A DNA stretch of 38,107 nucleotides from Bacteroidia bacterium (GTDB taxonomy: Bacteria; Bacteroidota; Bacteroidia; Bacteroidales; Prolixibacteraceae), in the NCBI GenBank assembly GCA_026391655.1, contig JAPLDR010000121.1:22928-61034 (forward strand), written 5' to 3'. Both the position numbers and the translations under genes were made by a program. The notes beneath the pieces are model-generated. The model searched no databases. It was not told the origin of the DNA and worked only from the letters and a program-made list of their open reading frames with translations. Positions 9,092 through 16,675 of this stretch are shown here, one piece after another (the stretch's first letter is position 1; each line of letters begins with the position of its first letter).

Positions 9092-9670
9092 CTTGTTATT
9101 AATTTGTTTTACGGAGAATACCAGTTATGACAAATCGAAATTCGTTTTATCGGTATGGTATTTCCGGGATTAATTGATTAAGAAAGGTCAAAAATAGTAA
9201 AATGATGGCAGGTTGAGCGGATGATCGGCACGAATTTAATACAAGTCGTTAACCAAAGGTTTGGAACGCGTATAACACCAATATAATGAAGCAGATTTTT
9301 GCCGATTTAATTCGAAATCCGGCATACCACCAATAATTCCAATAAATTAGACGATTTAATGGAATTTATCCATTCGCACAACACCTATAAATACATCGGG
9401 TATAGAAATAAACAATGATTTTTATTTACGAATGAATTATTATCAATAAATTTGGGGAATCGAATAATATTTGGGACATAATTTCAGCAAATAAAACAGG
9501 GTACGATTTTATTTTATACTAAAACAGATCATTTCCACATTTCAAACAGAATATAGATAGGTATATCTTGGTATTCATACATACGTTTTTGGAAAGACTT
9601 CTTGATGTTTTGATTTAAAAAGGATTGATACATTTTAAAATTAGAAGAAAAACTGCTAAATTAACTCACT
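9092..9670. other. 579-base AT-rich intergenic region
   Basis: This region separates the divergent isomerase and PPR-NTPase genes. It is strongly AT-rich and I see no coding frame. It holds one bulged hairpin at 9301-9323 (GCCGATTT pairing with AAATCCGGC) and a possible promoter at 9425-9454. The 200 bases next to the PPR gene have no recognised structure, so that gene would have a long leader if the promoter is real. Confidence 0.6.
9425..9454 (+). promoter_or_regulatory. Candidate promoter for the PPR-NTPase gene
   Basis: A perfect TAnnTTTG box (TAAATTTG, 9447-9454) lies 19 bases after a weak -33 (TTT, 9425-9427). Transcription would start near 9461 and give a leader of about 210 nt. The weak -33 and long leader keep confidence low. 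Confidence 0.3.
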
Positions 9671-12600
9671 ATGAATAATCTTGCATTGATTAGTTACGTT
9701 CTATTTATTTTATTGCACCAGATTTCAAGCTTGATGGAATTTTTTAACGATCCTGTAACCGGAACTTACTACTTCACAATAGCATTAGTATTGCTTACTT
9801 TTATGCTATTAATTGTTGGATACAGAAGTTTAATTCTGCCTGGAATAGCTTTGCGAAGAAAACGAGATAAGGCATTCAAACAAAAAGGATGGATAAAATC
9901 AAGCGATTTGGAATATGAAATGCTTGATAAAAAAAGGGAGAAAAAAGAAGAATTAAACGCATCAAACCAAAAAGGGATTCCCAATACCATTATAAACTTA
10001 CTCGATGAACACAAGAATATACTACTAATTGCTCCCTCGCTATTTGGCAAATCGCATATTACCGTAAATATTTTGAAGAGCTTGCCAGAAGCTTATGTGT
10101 TGATTCCGAATGAAAAAGATTTTATGACTGCATTTCGCAATGCTGATGATAACATTCCAATAGCTCCGGATGGGGCTCAATATTCAATCGTACTTTTCGA
10201 TAATTTTCAGGAATTCTTTAAGAACGATAATACAAATCCATCTGCCTTTATTCTAAAAGCACTGGATTTGGATTTAATCTTATGGGCTAATTGTATTTCA
10301 ATTGAAGACTATGATAATATCCAACAATTATCGGATTTTAAACTAATAGGCGATACATTTGAAAAGATCATTGCAGATAAAAAAATCTCACCTCATGAAA
10401 TAGAGCAATGGAAAAAAGAAGGCAGGATTTCAAATGTCAAATCAACTGATGTAAATGGCCTTGTTGGAGAAATATTCTATGATCCGACTGCTATGCTTCA
10501 ACACTATAATGAAATTAAAGGTAATGCAACTGCTTTTATTGTATTGAAACTTATTAAACAAGCATATATGCTTGGTTCTTTTCAATTACCCAATGTGATG
10601 AGTTTAGAACCAATTAAAATTGCATATAAAAAACTGATTAATAAGGAGGATTATACGTTGTTTTTTGACGCATTATACCTACTTCAGAAGAAAGGGTTCT
10701 TAACACTAATGAGTGACAATAACAGGATTTCATTTGAAACCTACTTAAATAACATTGTTGAACCAAAAATGAAGCCTTTGGAATTTCTTGATTTCTGGGG
10801 AGATATTCTTCAACAAAATGTTGGAACCTATAGCCGATTAATGTCTAATGCCTCTAATTATGATGAGGCACTTGGAATATTTAATCAAATGAGTTTAATA
10901 CAACCGAATATTTATAATTATAACATTTTGATTCATAAATCCAATGATTTCAACATCGGGAAATCCTGGTATAATCAATTGATTTCAAAAGGAATTCCAC
11001 CAAACATTGTTACTTACAATTCCCTGTTCAACCTGATCGAAGAATACGAAGAAGGAAGAACGCTGATGACCGAAATGATTTCAAAAGGAATAAAGCCGAA
11101 CATTTTCACATACAATTCCCTGCTCAATCATGTTAAAGATTACGAAGTAGGAAAAACGCTGATGACCGAAATGATTTCAAAAGGAATTCCTCCGGACATT
11201 TTCACTTACAATTCCCTGCTCAACCTTGTCAAAGAATACGAGGTAGGAAAAACGCTGATGACCGAAATGATTTCAAAAGGAATTCCTCCGGACATTTTCA
11301 CTTACACGTCCCTGCTCAACCTTGTCAAAGAATACGAGGAAGGAAGAACGCTGATAACTGAAATGATTTCAAAAGGAATTCCTCCGGACATTTTCACTTA
11401 CACATCCCTGCTCAACCTTGTCAAAGAATACGAAGAAGGAAGAACCCTGATGACTGAAATGATTGCAGAAGGAATACAACCAGACATTTTTACCTACACG
11501 TCCCTGCTCAACCTTGTCAAAGAATACGAAGAAGGAAGAACCCTGATGACTGAAATGATTTCGAAAGGAATAAAACCGAACATTTTTACCTACACTTCCC
11601 TGCTCAACCTGGTCAAAGAATACGAAGAAGGAAGAACGCTGATGGTTGAAATGATTTCAAAAGGAATAAAGCCAGACATTTTTACCTACACTTCCCTGCT
11701 CAACCTGGTCAAAGAATATGAAAAAGGAAGAACGCTGATGATTGAAATGATTTCAAAAGGAATAAAGCCAGACATTTTTACCTACACTTCCCTGCTCAAC
11801 CTTATCAAAGAATATGAAAAAGGAAGAACGCTGATGACTGAAATGATTTCAAAAGGAATAAAACCAGACATATTTACCTACAATTTACTGCTCAACCTTG
11901 TCAAAGAATACGAAGAAGGAAGAACACTGATGACGGAAATGATTTCGAAAGAAATTACTCCGAACATTATTACTTACAATTCCTTATTCCATCTTATTAA
12001 AGAATACGAAGAAGGAAGAACGGTGATGACGGAAATGATTTCAAAAGGAATTCCTCCGAATATTTTCACTTTCAATGCCCTGCTCAACCTTGTCAAAGAA
12101 TACAAAGAAGGAAGAACGGTGATGACGGAAATGATTTCAAAAGGAATTCCTCCGAATATTTTCACTTACAATGCCCTGCTCAACTTGGTCAAAGAATACG
12201 AAGAAGGAAGAACCCTGATGACAGAAATGATATCAAAGGGAATACTGCCAGATATTGTCACTTACAATTCCTTGATTTATCTTGCAAAAGAATATGAAGT
12301 AGGAAGAACCCTAATGATAGAATTAATCTCGAAAGGGATTACAGCAAATAAATATACCTATACTACACTCATTTCTAAAACAAATGATTTTGAAATTGCA
12401 AATGAGATTAAAAATGAAATGATAAAATACCAAATAAGACGCGACCCTCAATTATACACAAGCTTAATGAAAAAATCCAGAAACTATCAAAAAAGCCTCT
12501 ATTTACTCGAAGAAATGGATGCAATTGGACCTCCACCTGATGCAATTATATTCACAATGTTAATGGATTTGAGTAGGGATTTTCATTTGTCATTTAATTG

Positions 12601-12730
12601 GTTAAAAGAAATACATAAAAGAGGTTTGCTAATCAAGCAACGTTCAATCGAAACTGTACGAAAATTCATTAATTACAATAGGCAAGAAGTTGAACTAAAT
12701 AAATGGCTATATGAGAATTCATTAGTATAA
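9671..12730 (+). CDS. Membrane-anchored STAND-like NTPase with 18 PPR-like repeats
   Basis: A 1019-residue multidomain protein. There are two hydrophobic segments (about 4-20 and 34-56), then a basic, charged linker (60-100). A P-loop domain follows, with a Walker A-like APSLFGKS (121-128, Ala in place of the first Gly) and a Walker B-like SIVLFDNF (172-179). Residues 285-365 look like a winged helix (AFIVLKLIKQAY, LYLLQKKGFLTL). From 414 to 989 there are 18 consecutive repeats of exactly 32 residues, of the form IFTYTSLLNLVKEYEEGRTL + MTEMISKGIKPD, preceded by one degenerate copy (384-413). The repeat keeps the pentatricopeptide signature (TYN at the start, EM..KGI.PD at the end) but is three residues shorter than the canonical 35, missing part of the inter-helix turn. 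NTPase + winged helix + repeats is STAND-like; PPR repeats in that role are unusual. Function is unknown; RNA sensing or binding is inference. The gene stands alone and is AT-rich. Confidence 0.85.
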   Translation: MNNLALISYVLFILLHQISSLMEFFNDPVTGTYYFTIALVLLTFMLLIVGYRSLILPGIALRRKRDKAFKQKGWIKSSDLEYEMLDKKREKKEELNASNQKGIPNTIINLLDEHKNILLIAPSLFGKSHITVNILKSLPEAYVLIPNEKDFMTAFRNADDNIPIAPDGAQYSIVLFDNFQEFFKNDNTNPSAFILKALDLDLILWANCISIEDYDNIQQLSDFKLIGDTFEKIIADKKISPHEIEQWKKEGRISNVKSTDVNGLVGEIFYDPTAMLQHYNEIKGNATAFIVLKLIKQAYMLGSFQLPNVMSLEPIKIAYKKLINKEDYTLFFDALYLLQKKGFLTLMSDNNRISFETYLNNIVEPKMKPLEFLDFWGDILQQNVGTYSRLMSNASNYDEALGIFNQMSLIQPNIYNYNILIHKSNDFNIGKSWYNQLISKGIPPNIVTYNSLFNLIEEYEEGRTLMTEMISKGIKPNIFTYNSLLNHVKDYEVGKTLMTEMISKGIPPDIFTYNSLLNLVKEYEVGKTLMTEMISKGIPPDIFTYTSLLNLVKEYEEGRTLITEMISKGIPPDIFTYTSLLNLVKEYEEGRTLMTEMIAEGIQPDIFTYTSLLNLVKEYEEGRTLMTEMISKGIKPNIFTYTSLLNLVKEYEEGRTLMVEMISKGIKPDIFTYTSLLNLVKEYEKGRTLMIEMISKGIKPDIFTYTSLLNLIKEYEKGRTLMTEMISKGIKPDIFTYNLLLNLVKEYEEGRTLMTEMISKEITPNIITYNSLFHLIKEYEEGRTVMTEMISKGIPPNIFTFNALLNLVKEYKEGRTVMTEMISKGIPPNIFTYNALLNLVKEYEEGRTLMTEMISKGILPDIVTYNSLIYLAKEYEVGRTLMIELISKGITANKYTYTTLISKTNDFEIANEIKNEMIKYQIRRDPQLYTSLMKKSRNYQKSLYLLEEMDAIGPPPDAIIFTMLMDLSRDFHLSFNWLKEIHKRGLLIKQRSIETVRKFINYNRQEVELNKWLYENSLV
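11006..12349 (+). repeat. In-gene 96-bp tandem repeats encoding the PPR-like motifs
   Basis: Fourteen consecutive 96-bp units (protein residues 446-893) are nearly identical at the DNA level as well as the protein level. The strings AAAGAATACGAAGAAGGAAG and GAAATGATTTCAAAAGGAAT recur at a strict 96-bp spacing. Units outside this core (10910-11005 and 12350-12637) are diverged. This pattern indicates recent duplication or homogenisation of whole motifs. It also makes the copy number open to slippage and to assembly error. Confidence 0.95.
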
Positions 12731-12798
12731 AAATGGGATCTTTTATTCAGGCAAATATATCAACCGGAAATCACAAACCTTGTTTTACCCCAATCAAA

Positions 12799-12813
12799 CG
12801 CTCCGTAGGAGCG
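12799..12813. repeat. Short perfect hairpin, REP-like dispersed element
   Basis: CGCTCC-GTA-GGAGCG forms a perfect 6-bp stem with a 3-base loop, followed by AAATATTTGTAGAAAAAT. From memory, this hairpin plus tail resembles a short palindromic repeat scattered through many Bacteroidota genomes. That is recollection rather than a search. It has no T-tract on this strand typical of an intrinsic terminator, although it lies 69 bases after the PPR gene stop. Confidence 0.5.
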
Positions 12814-12959
12814 AAATATTTGTAGAAAAATAATAGCATAACAACAAGAGGCGCAACCGGAAATGTAAAAAGGAGAAGGAAGGTTCTTTGCGACGCAAAA
12901 CCAAGGTAAATTAAAGAAAGGTCAGCCTGTAAACGAGAATCAGATATCTATATTTTACA

Positions 12960-13261
12960 AAAAAGTAGTTGTAAACGTCGCTTGAGTAGTTACATACCAG
13001 AAAAAGTAGTTGTAAACGACGCTTGAGTAGTTAGATTCTCCAAAAAGTAGTTGTAAATGTAGCTTGAGTAGTTATATACCCAAAATAGTAGTTGTAAACG
13101 TCGCTTGAGTAGTTATATACCAGAAAAAGTAGTTGTAAACGTCGTTTGAGTAGTTAGATTCTCCAAAAAGTAGTTGTAAACGTCGCTTGAGTAGTTATAT
13201 ATTCGGAAAAGTAGTTGTAAACGAGGTTTGGGTAGTTACATCCCCGAAAAAGTAATTGTAA
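12960..13261. repeat. 41-bp tandem repeat array (7.3 units)
   Basis: Seven full units of exactly 41 bp (starting at 12960, 13001, 13042, 13083, 13124, 13165 and 13206) and a partial eighth (13247-13261). Each unit begins AAAAAGTAGTTGTAAACG and has a second AGTAGTT in its middle, so AGTAGTT recurs alternately every 21 and 20 bp, close to two helical turns. The 8-base tails reveal a higher-order 123-bp period: units 2 and 5 both end GATTCTCC, and units 1 and 4 end CATACCAG and TATACCAG. Stop codons occur in all frames and 41 is not a multiple of 3, so it is non-coding. It lies between the PPR gene and a lipoprotein gene. The role is unknown; arrays like this can be protein-binding iterons, matrices for a transcribed RNA, or neutral satellites. 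Confidence 0.95.
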
Positions 13262-13383
13262 TAGAATATTTTTCTTTAACCTGAATATTCAGTATATTCG
13301 CTTGGTCAAAAGTGGTATCTGCCATATATTCAAAATATATAAACAGCATTTTGAATCGTTAAAGCAACCTTATAAATATCGTT

Positions 13384-14199
13384 ATGCAACCTAAAGTTAC
13401 TTTGATTTTTCTTATTCTTATTGCACTTTTCAGTTCATGCAAAAAGAAAGAATCGTTGGAAATCAATAATTCGCCTGGTGGTTTGTTGAATATGGTAAAA
13501 TATGGTTCAGAACTGTGGTATGTGTATACCTGGAATAATAACAACTTAATCGATGAGGAGAAAAGCCGGTTCTTTTACACAAAGCATAATTACAATCGCA
13601 ACAACCAACTGGTTTCATCTGACTTCTACGTAGATCCCGCGATTTACAGTAGTAGTTCCTATGTTTTGGATGCAGCTATGAAGCGGACGGAGTGGGTGAA
13701 TCCGGATAATACAGCAAAAGAAAATTCCAATACCTTTGAATACAATCGGAACGGACAATTAATTAAGCGAACAATTCTGCGGTTAAATACAAATTATCTG
13801 TCATATTCAACCTTTGAGTATAACACCAATGGTCAGATATGCAAAGAAACCTGGTACTATGAAAATAAGGAACAAGGTTATCGGGATTACGTTTATGAAA
13901 GTGCCGGAAATTTGATTTCTGAGAAACGTTATGACCTTGATTCTGTAACCGGAAAATATAAGCCAAGCACAACAACGGTATATGAATTTGATAACAGCCA
14001 CAATCCATACCGCTCTTTTAACAGGCAGTTGCCTGGTCTTTATACAAATCAAAATAATATTGTAAAAGAAACTTACGAGATACATTTCGAAGTTGATGCC
14101 TCAATTAAAAAAATCCAGATTACGGAAACCACTTATGAGTACAATTCCAGTGGTTATCCCGTAAAGAAAGATGGCATTATTGAATTTGTTTACAATTGA
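13384..14199 (+). CDS. Lipoprotein with YD/RHS-like beta-hairpin repeats
   Basis: A 271-residue protein with a lipoprotein signal (MQPKVTLIFLILIALFSSC, lipid-modified Cys at about residue 19, then KKKE). The mature part contains several short repeats of the form Y-E-Y-N-x-N-G-Q-[LI]: NYNRNNQLV, FEYNRNGQLI, FEYNTNGQIC, YESAGNLIS, EYNSSGYPV. These resemble the YD repeats of RHS-type and related surface lipoproteins of Bacteroidota. It is probably an outer-membrane lipoprotein of unknown role. The 41-bp array ends 122 bases upstream. The acetyltransferase gene follows after 21 bases. Confidence 0.8.
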   Translation: MQPKVTLIFLILIALFSSCKKKESLEINNSPGGLLNMVKYGSELWYVYTWNNNNLIDEEKSRFFYTKHNYNRNNQLVSSDFYVDPAIYSSSSYVLDAAMKRTEWVNPDNTAKENSNTFEYNRNGQLIKRTILRLNTNYLSYSTFEYNTNGQICKETWYYENKEQGYRDYVYESAGNLISEKRYDLDSVTGKYKPSTTTVYEFDNSHNPYRSFNRQLPGLYTNQNNIVKETYEIHFEVDASIKKIQITETTYEYNSSGYPVKKDGIIEFVYN

Positions 14200-14220
14200 T
14201 TATCAATCTGAAAATCGTTT

Positions 14221-14661
14221 ATGAGTATTACCATCAGACCCGCCATGGTAGAAGATTTCGGGGTGATCGTAGAATTGTTCCGGGAATTTGCACATTTCGA
14301 ACACCTTGATGAGCGGATGACCAATTCGGTGGAACAAATGAAAGCCGAAACGGAGTATTTTAATTGTTTTGTGGCGGTGAACAAACAGCATGAGATTGTC
14401 GGGTACGCTACTTATTTCTTTGCCTATTTTACCTGGACGGGCAAATCGCTCTATATGGACGATCTCTATGTGAAAGAAGGTTATCGCGGTGCCGGAATCG
14501 GAACAATACTCATTAACAAGGTGATTGATTTTGCAAAAACATCCGGTTGTCATAAATTAAGGTGGCAGGTATCCGACTGGAACGCTCCCGCAATCAGTTT
14601 TTACAAAGGACTCGGAGCTGTAATAGATGCCCAGGAACGGAATTGCGATCTGGATTTATGA
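14221..14661 (+). CDS. GNAT family N-acetyltransferase (SSAT/thialysine-like)
   Basis: A 146-residue GNAT enzyme. The N-terminus ITIRPAMVEDFGVIVELFREFA and the segment SLYMDDLYVKEGYRGAGIGTIL (acetyl-CoA loop R-G-A-G-I-G) are diagnostic. The C-terminal DWNAPAISFYKGLGA completes the fold. The LYMDDLYV motif and overall layout resemble diamine and thialysine acetyltransferases, so a polyamine or lysine-like substrate is plausible but inferred. The length is normal. It lies 21 bases behind the lipoprotein gene and may be cotranscribed with it. Confidence 0.88.
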   Translation: MSITIRPAMVEDFGVIVELFREFAHFEHLDERMTNSVEQMKAETEYFNCFVAVNKQHEIVGYATYFFAYFTWTGKSLYMDDLYVKEGYRGAGIGTILINKVIDFAKTSGCHKLRWQVSDWNAPAISFYKGLGAVIDAQERNCDLDL

Positions 14662-14705
14662 AAATGGCTTCTGGCGGTTGGGAACTGGCTACTAGCAGAA
14701 AGCTG
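14660..14705. repeat. Low-complexity GGCTTCTGGC / GGCTACTAGC tract
   Basis: Just after the acetyltransferase stop there is a short degenerate tract built from GGCTTCTGGCGGTTGG and GGCTACTAGC. From memory, tracts like this recur between genes in many Bacteroidota genomes. I see no coding or secondary-structure role. Low confidence. Confidence 0.3.
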
Positions 14706-14878
14706 CGGGGAGTATATTTTTGCTTCTTTATGCGAATTAAGGGTTAAGTATCAACAAACCCGAAGGGTTGAAATGATTATAGAATTTGTATTATTCATTT
14801 GGATATATAACCAATTTGTGAATCTTTATCGTAAAAGCATCGTAATGATATATTTCAGTATATAAAAGATATAAGAAA

Positions 14879-15466
14879 ATGAAGAAAGTATTACTCCTTT
14901 TGGCAGAAGGATTTGAATCGTACGAAGCAAGTGTTTTTATTGATGTAATCGGATGGAACCAGGTCGAAGGTGATAAATCGACCCAATTATTCACCTGTGG
15001 ATTGCGGCGCGAAATCAAAAGTTCGTTCAATCAGCGCATATTGGTCGATTACCTGGTTGATGATATCGATCCCGTAGAATTTGATGCACTTGCCGTCCCG
15101 GGTGGTTTCGAAGTATATGATTTTTACAAAGATGCTTACGACGAAAGCTTTTTGAGGCTGATCAGGATGTTTAATGCACAGAGCAAATTTATTGTCTCGG
15201 TTTGTGTCGGGGCATTACCGATTGCCCGTAGCGGTGTTTTAATTAACCGTCGGGCAACCACCTATAATATGAAGGCGATCAGACAGGAAGAATTGGAAAG
15301 TTATGAAGTAAACCTGATTAATGAACCCATCGTTACCGATTGCAATGTGACCACCTCCTGGAATCCATCAACTGCAATGGATGTAGCCTTTCTGTTGCTT
15401 GAACGATTGACCTCGAAAGAACAAAGTAATTACATCAGGGAGATTATGGGGTTTAAACTGAAGTAA
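14879..15466 (+). CDS. DJ-1/PfpI family protein
   Basis: A 195-residue DJ-1/PfpI-like protein with flavodoxin-like fold. Key motifs are VLLLLAEGFESYEA at the N-terminus (the Glu that pairs with the nucleophile), LAVPGGFEVYDF and the nucleophile elbow IVSVCVGALPIA with its cysteine. Family members include deglycase-like, chaperone-like and peptidase-like proteins; the exact activity cannot be set from sequence. The start is the ATG immediately before KKVLLLLAEGFE. Directly behind the stop lies the remnant of an acetyltransferase gene. Confidence 0.9.
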   Translation: MKKVLLLLAEGFESYEASVFIDVIGWNQVEGDKSTQLFTCGLRREIKSSFNQRILVDYLVDDIDPVEFDALAVPGGFEVYDFYKDAYDESFLRLIRMFNAQSKFIVSVCVGALPIARSGVLINRRATTYNMKAIRQEELESYEVNLINEPIVTDCNVTTSWNPSTAMDVAFLLLERLTSKEQSNYIREIMGFKLK

Positions 15467-15467
15467 A

Positions 15468-15671
15468 ATTGCATCGCTCATTTTATCGAATCTGGAAGTT
15501 TGGGCTTCAGAATTAGGGTTTAGCAAAGCAATATTGGAAACAGGTATCAATCAATTCGAGGCAATAGCGCTTTATCAGAAATCGGGTTACCTGCTAATTT
15601 CGAATTACGGGCAATATATCGGCAATCCGAACAGTGTATGTATGCTTAAACTATTAGAAAGCATCGTTTAA
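15468..15671 (+). pseudogene. C-terminal remnant of a GNAT acetyltransferase
   Basis: From the second base after the DJ-1 stop, an open frame without a usable start encodes 67 residues ending at a TAA. It has the C-terminal half of a GNAT enzyme: IASLILSNLEVWASELGF, AILETG, EAIALYQKSGY and the ending SVCMLKLL. The N-terminal half with the acetyl-CoA loop is absent, and a TGA lies in frame just upstream, within the DJ-1 gene. This is best read as the leftover of a deletion whose endpoint is the DJ-1 3' end. It could not make a working enzyme on its own. Confidence 0.75.
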
Positions 15672-15737
15672 TTTTGATTTTTTGCGTCAATACCTTTACC
15701 GGAAACATTCCTGCTTCGGAAATCTGAGACAATAACC

Positions 15738-15767
15738 TTCAACTATAAATGCGTTTTACTAACTTTG
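15738..15767 (+). promoter_or_regulatory. Promoter upstream of dapF
   Basis: A perfect TAnnTTTG box (TAACTTTG, 15760-15767) is preceded by TTC (15738-15740) at a 19-base spacing, which fits the Bacteroidota housekeeping promoter apart from one base in the -33 element. Transcription would begin about 45 bases before the dapF ATG. Confidence 0.5.
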
Positions 15768-15820
15768 CCTCTCTCAATAAAAGGGAAGTAGCATAAAAAA
15801 TCATTTAGGTACAACTTACT

Positions 15821-16648
15821 ATGAAATTCCAGAAAATGCACGGATTGGGGAACGATTTTATCCTTATGGATGAGATCGATCCGTTGAAATATGATTTAAC
15901 AGCATTGGCAATCAAATTATGCGACCGTCATCAGGGGATCGGAGCCGACGGCATTATTTTAATCCTCCCTTCGGAGATAGCTGATGTGAAAATGAGGATC
16001 ATCAATTCGGATGGAAGTGAAGCAGATATGTGTGGCAATGGCATTCGTTGTTTTGCCAAATATGTTTACGAAAATAAAATAAATACATCTACTTCTTTTA
16101 CAATCGAAACGGGAGCCGGTGTGATGGTTCCTGAACTAATCGTTGAAGATGGGAAGGTTTTGTTTGTCAGAGTGAATATGGGTACACCACAATTGGAGCG
16201 TTCGGCCATTCCGATGTTAGGTGCTGCCGGAAATGTGATCAATGAATCGTTACAAATTGCCGGTAAGGAGTACAAAATAACGAGTTTATTGATGGGTGTT
16301 CCGCATACGATCGTTTTTGTCGATCATCTTGACGAAACTGATATTGTAACAATAGGCAGACAAATCGAAAAACATCCTGCTTTCCCGAAAGGGACGAATG
16401 TCAACTTTGTGGAAATGGTCAATGAACATGAAGTAAAGATGAAAACATGGGAACGCGGAGCCGGAAGTACTTTGGCATGCGGAACCGGAAGTTGTGCAAC
16501 AGCAGTTGCTGCTTCGTTGAATGGTAAAACAGGATAAGAGGTAACGGTACATCTGGCTTTAGGTGACTTACTCATAGAATGGCTTAACGGAGTTGTTTAC
16601 ATGACCGGGAGTGCCAATCATGTTTTTGCAGGAGAAGTAGATATCTGA
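15821..16648 (+). pseudogene. dapF: Diaminopimelate epimerase with an in-frame stop codon
   Basis: DapF interconverts L,L- and meso-diaminopimelate for lysine and peptidoglycan synthesis. The frame starts MKFQKMHGLGNDFI. Both catalytic cysteines are present: C71 in DMCGNGIRC and C220 in LACGTGSCA. After NGKTG (codon 238) there is an in-frame TAA at 16535-16537. The same frame then continues with the normal family C-terminus (EVTVHLALGDLLIEWLNG, VYMTGSANHVFAGEVDI) to a TGA at 16646-16648. Only that codon breaks an otherwise complete 275-codon gene. Family members usually have Arg or Lys at this point, and a single A-to-T change would turn AAA into TAA. The truncated 238-residue product would lack the last strands of domain 2. 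Possible explanations are a recent mutation, a base error, or readthrough; I cannot separate them. Confidence 0.85.
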
Positions 16649-16675
16649 TTTAAAAGCAAATAATACGACAATAGC

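Noticed and set aside
11974-12165. Reverse-strand open frame inside the PPR gene
   Set aside because: It is a by-product of the 96-bp repeat: it contains two copies of the same antisense peptide and sits entirely within a convincing gene.
12960-13261. The idea that the PPR array reads the 41-bp repeat RNA
   Set aside because: The predicted target YYUUGGAGGGYYYUYGG aligns only partly with the repeat (CUUGAGUAGUU). The two share the flanking CUUG and GUU, but four of the five central positions mismatch, and the repeat has no GGAGG.
12960-13261. CRISPR array
   Set aside because: The whole 41-bp unit repeats, there are no unique spacers of constant length between repeats, and no cas genes are nearby.
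16535-16537. Selenocysteine or recoded stop in dapF
   Set aside because: The codon is TAA, not TGA, and no recoding structure is evident downstream. Mutation or base error is simpler.
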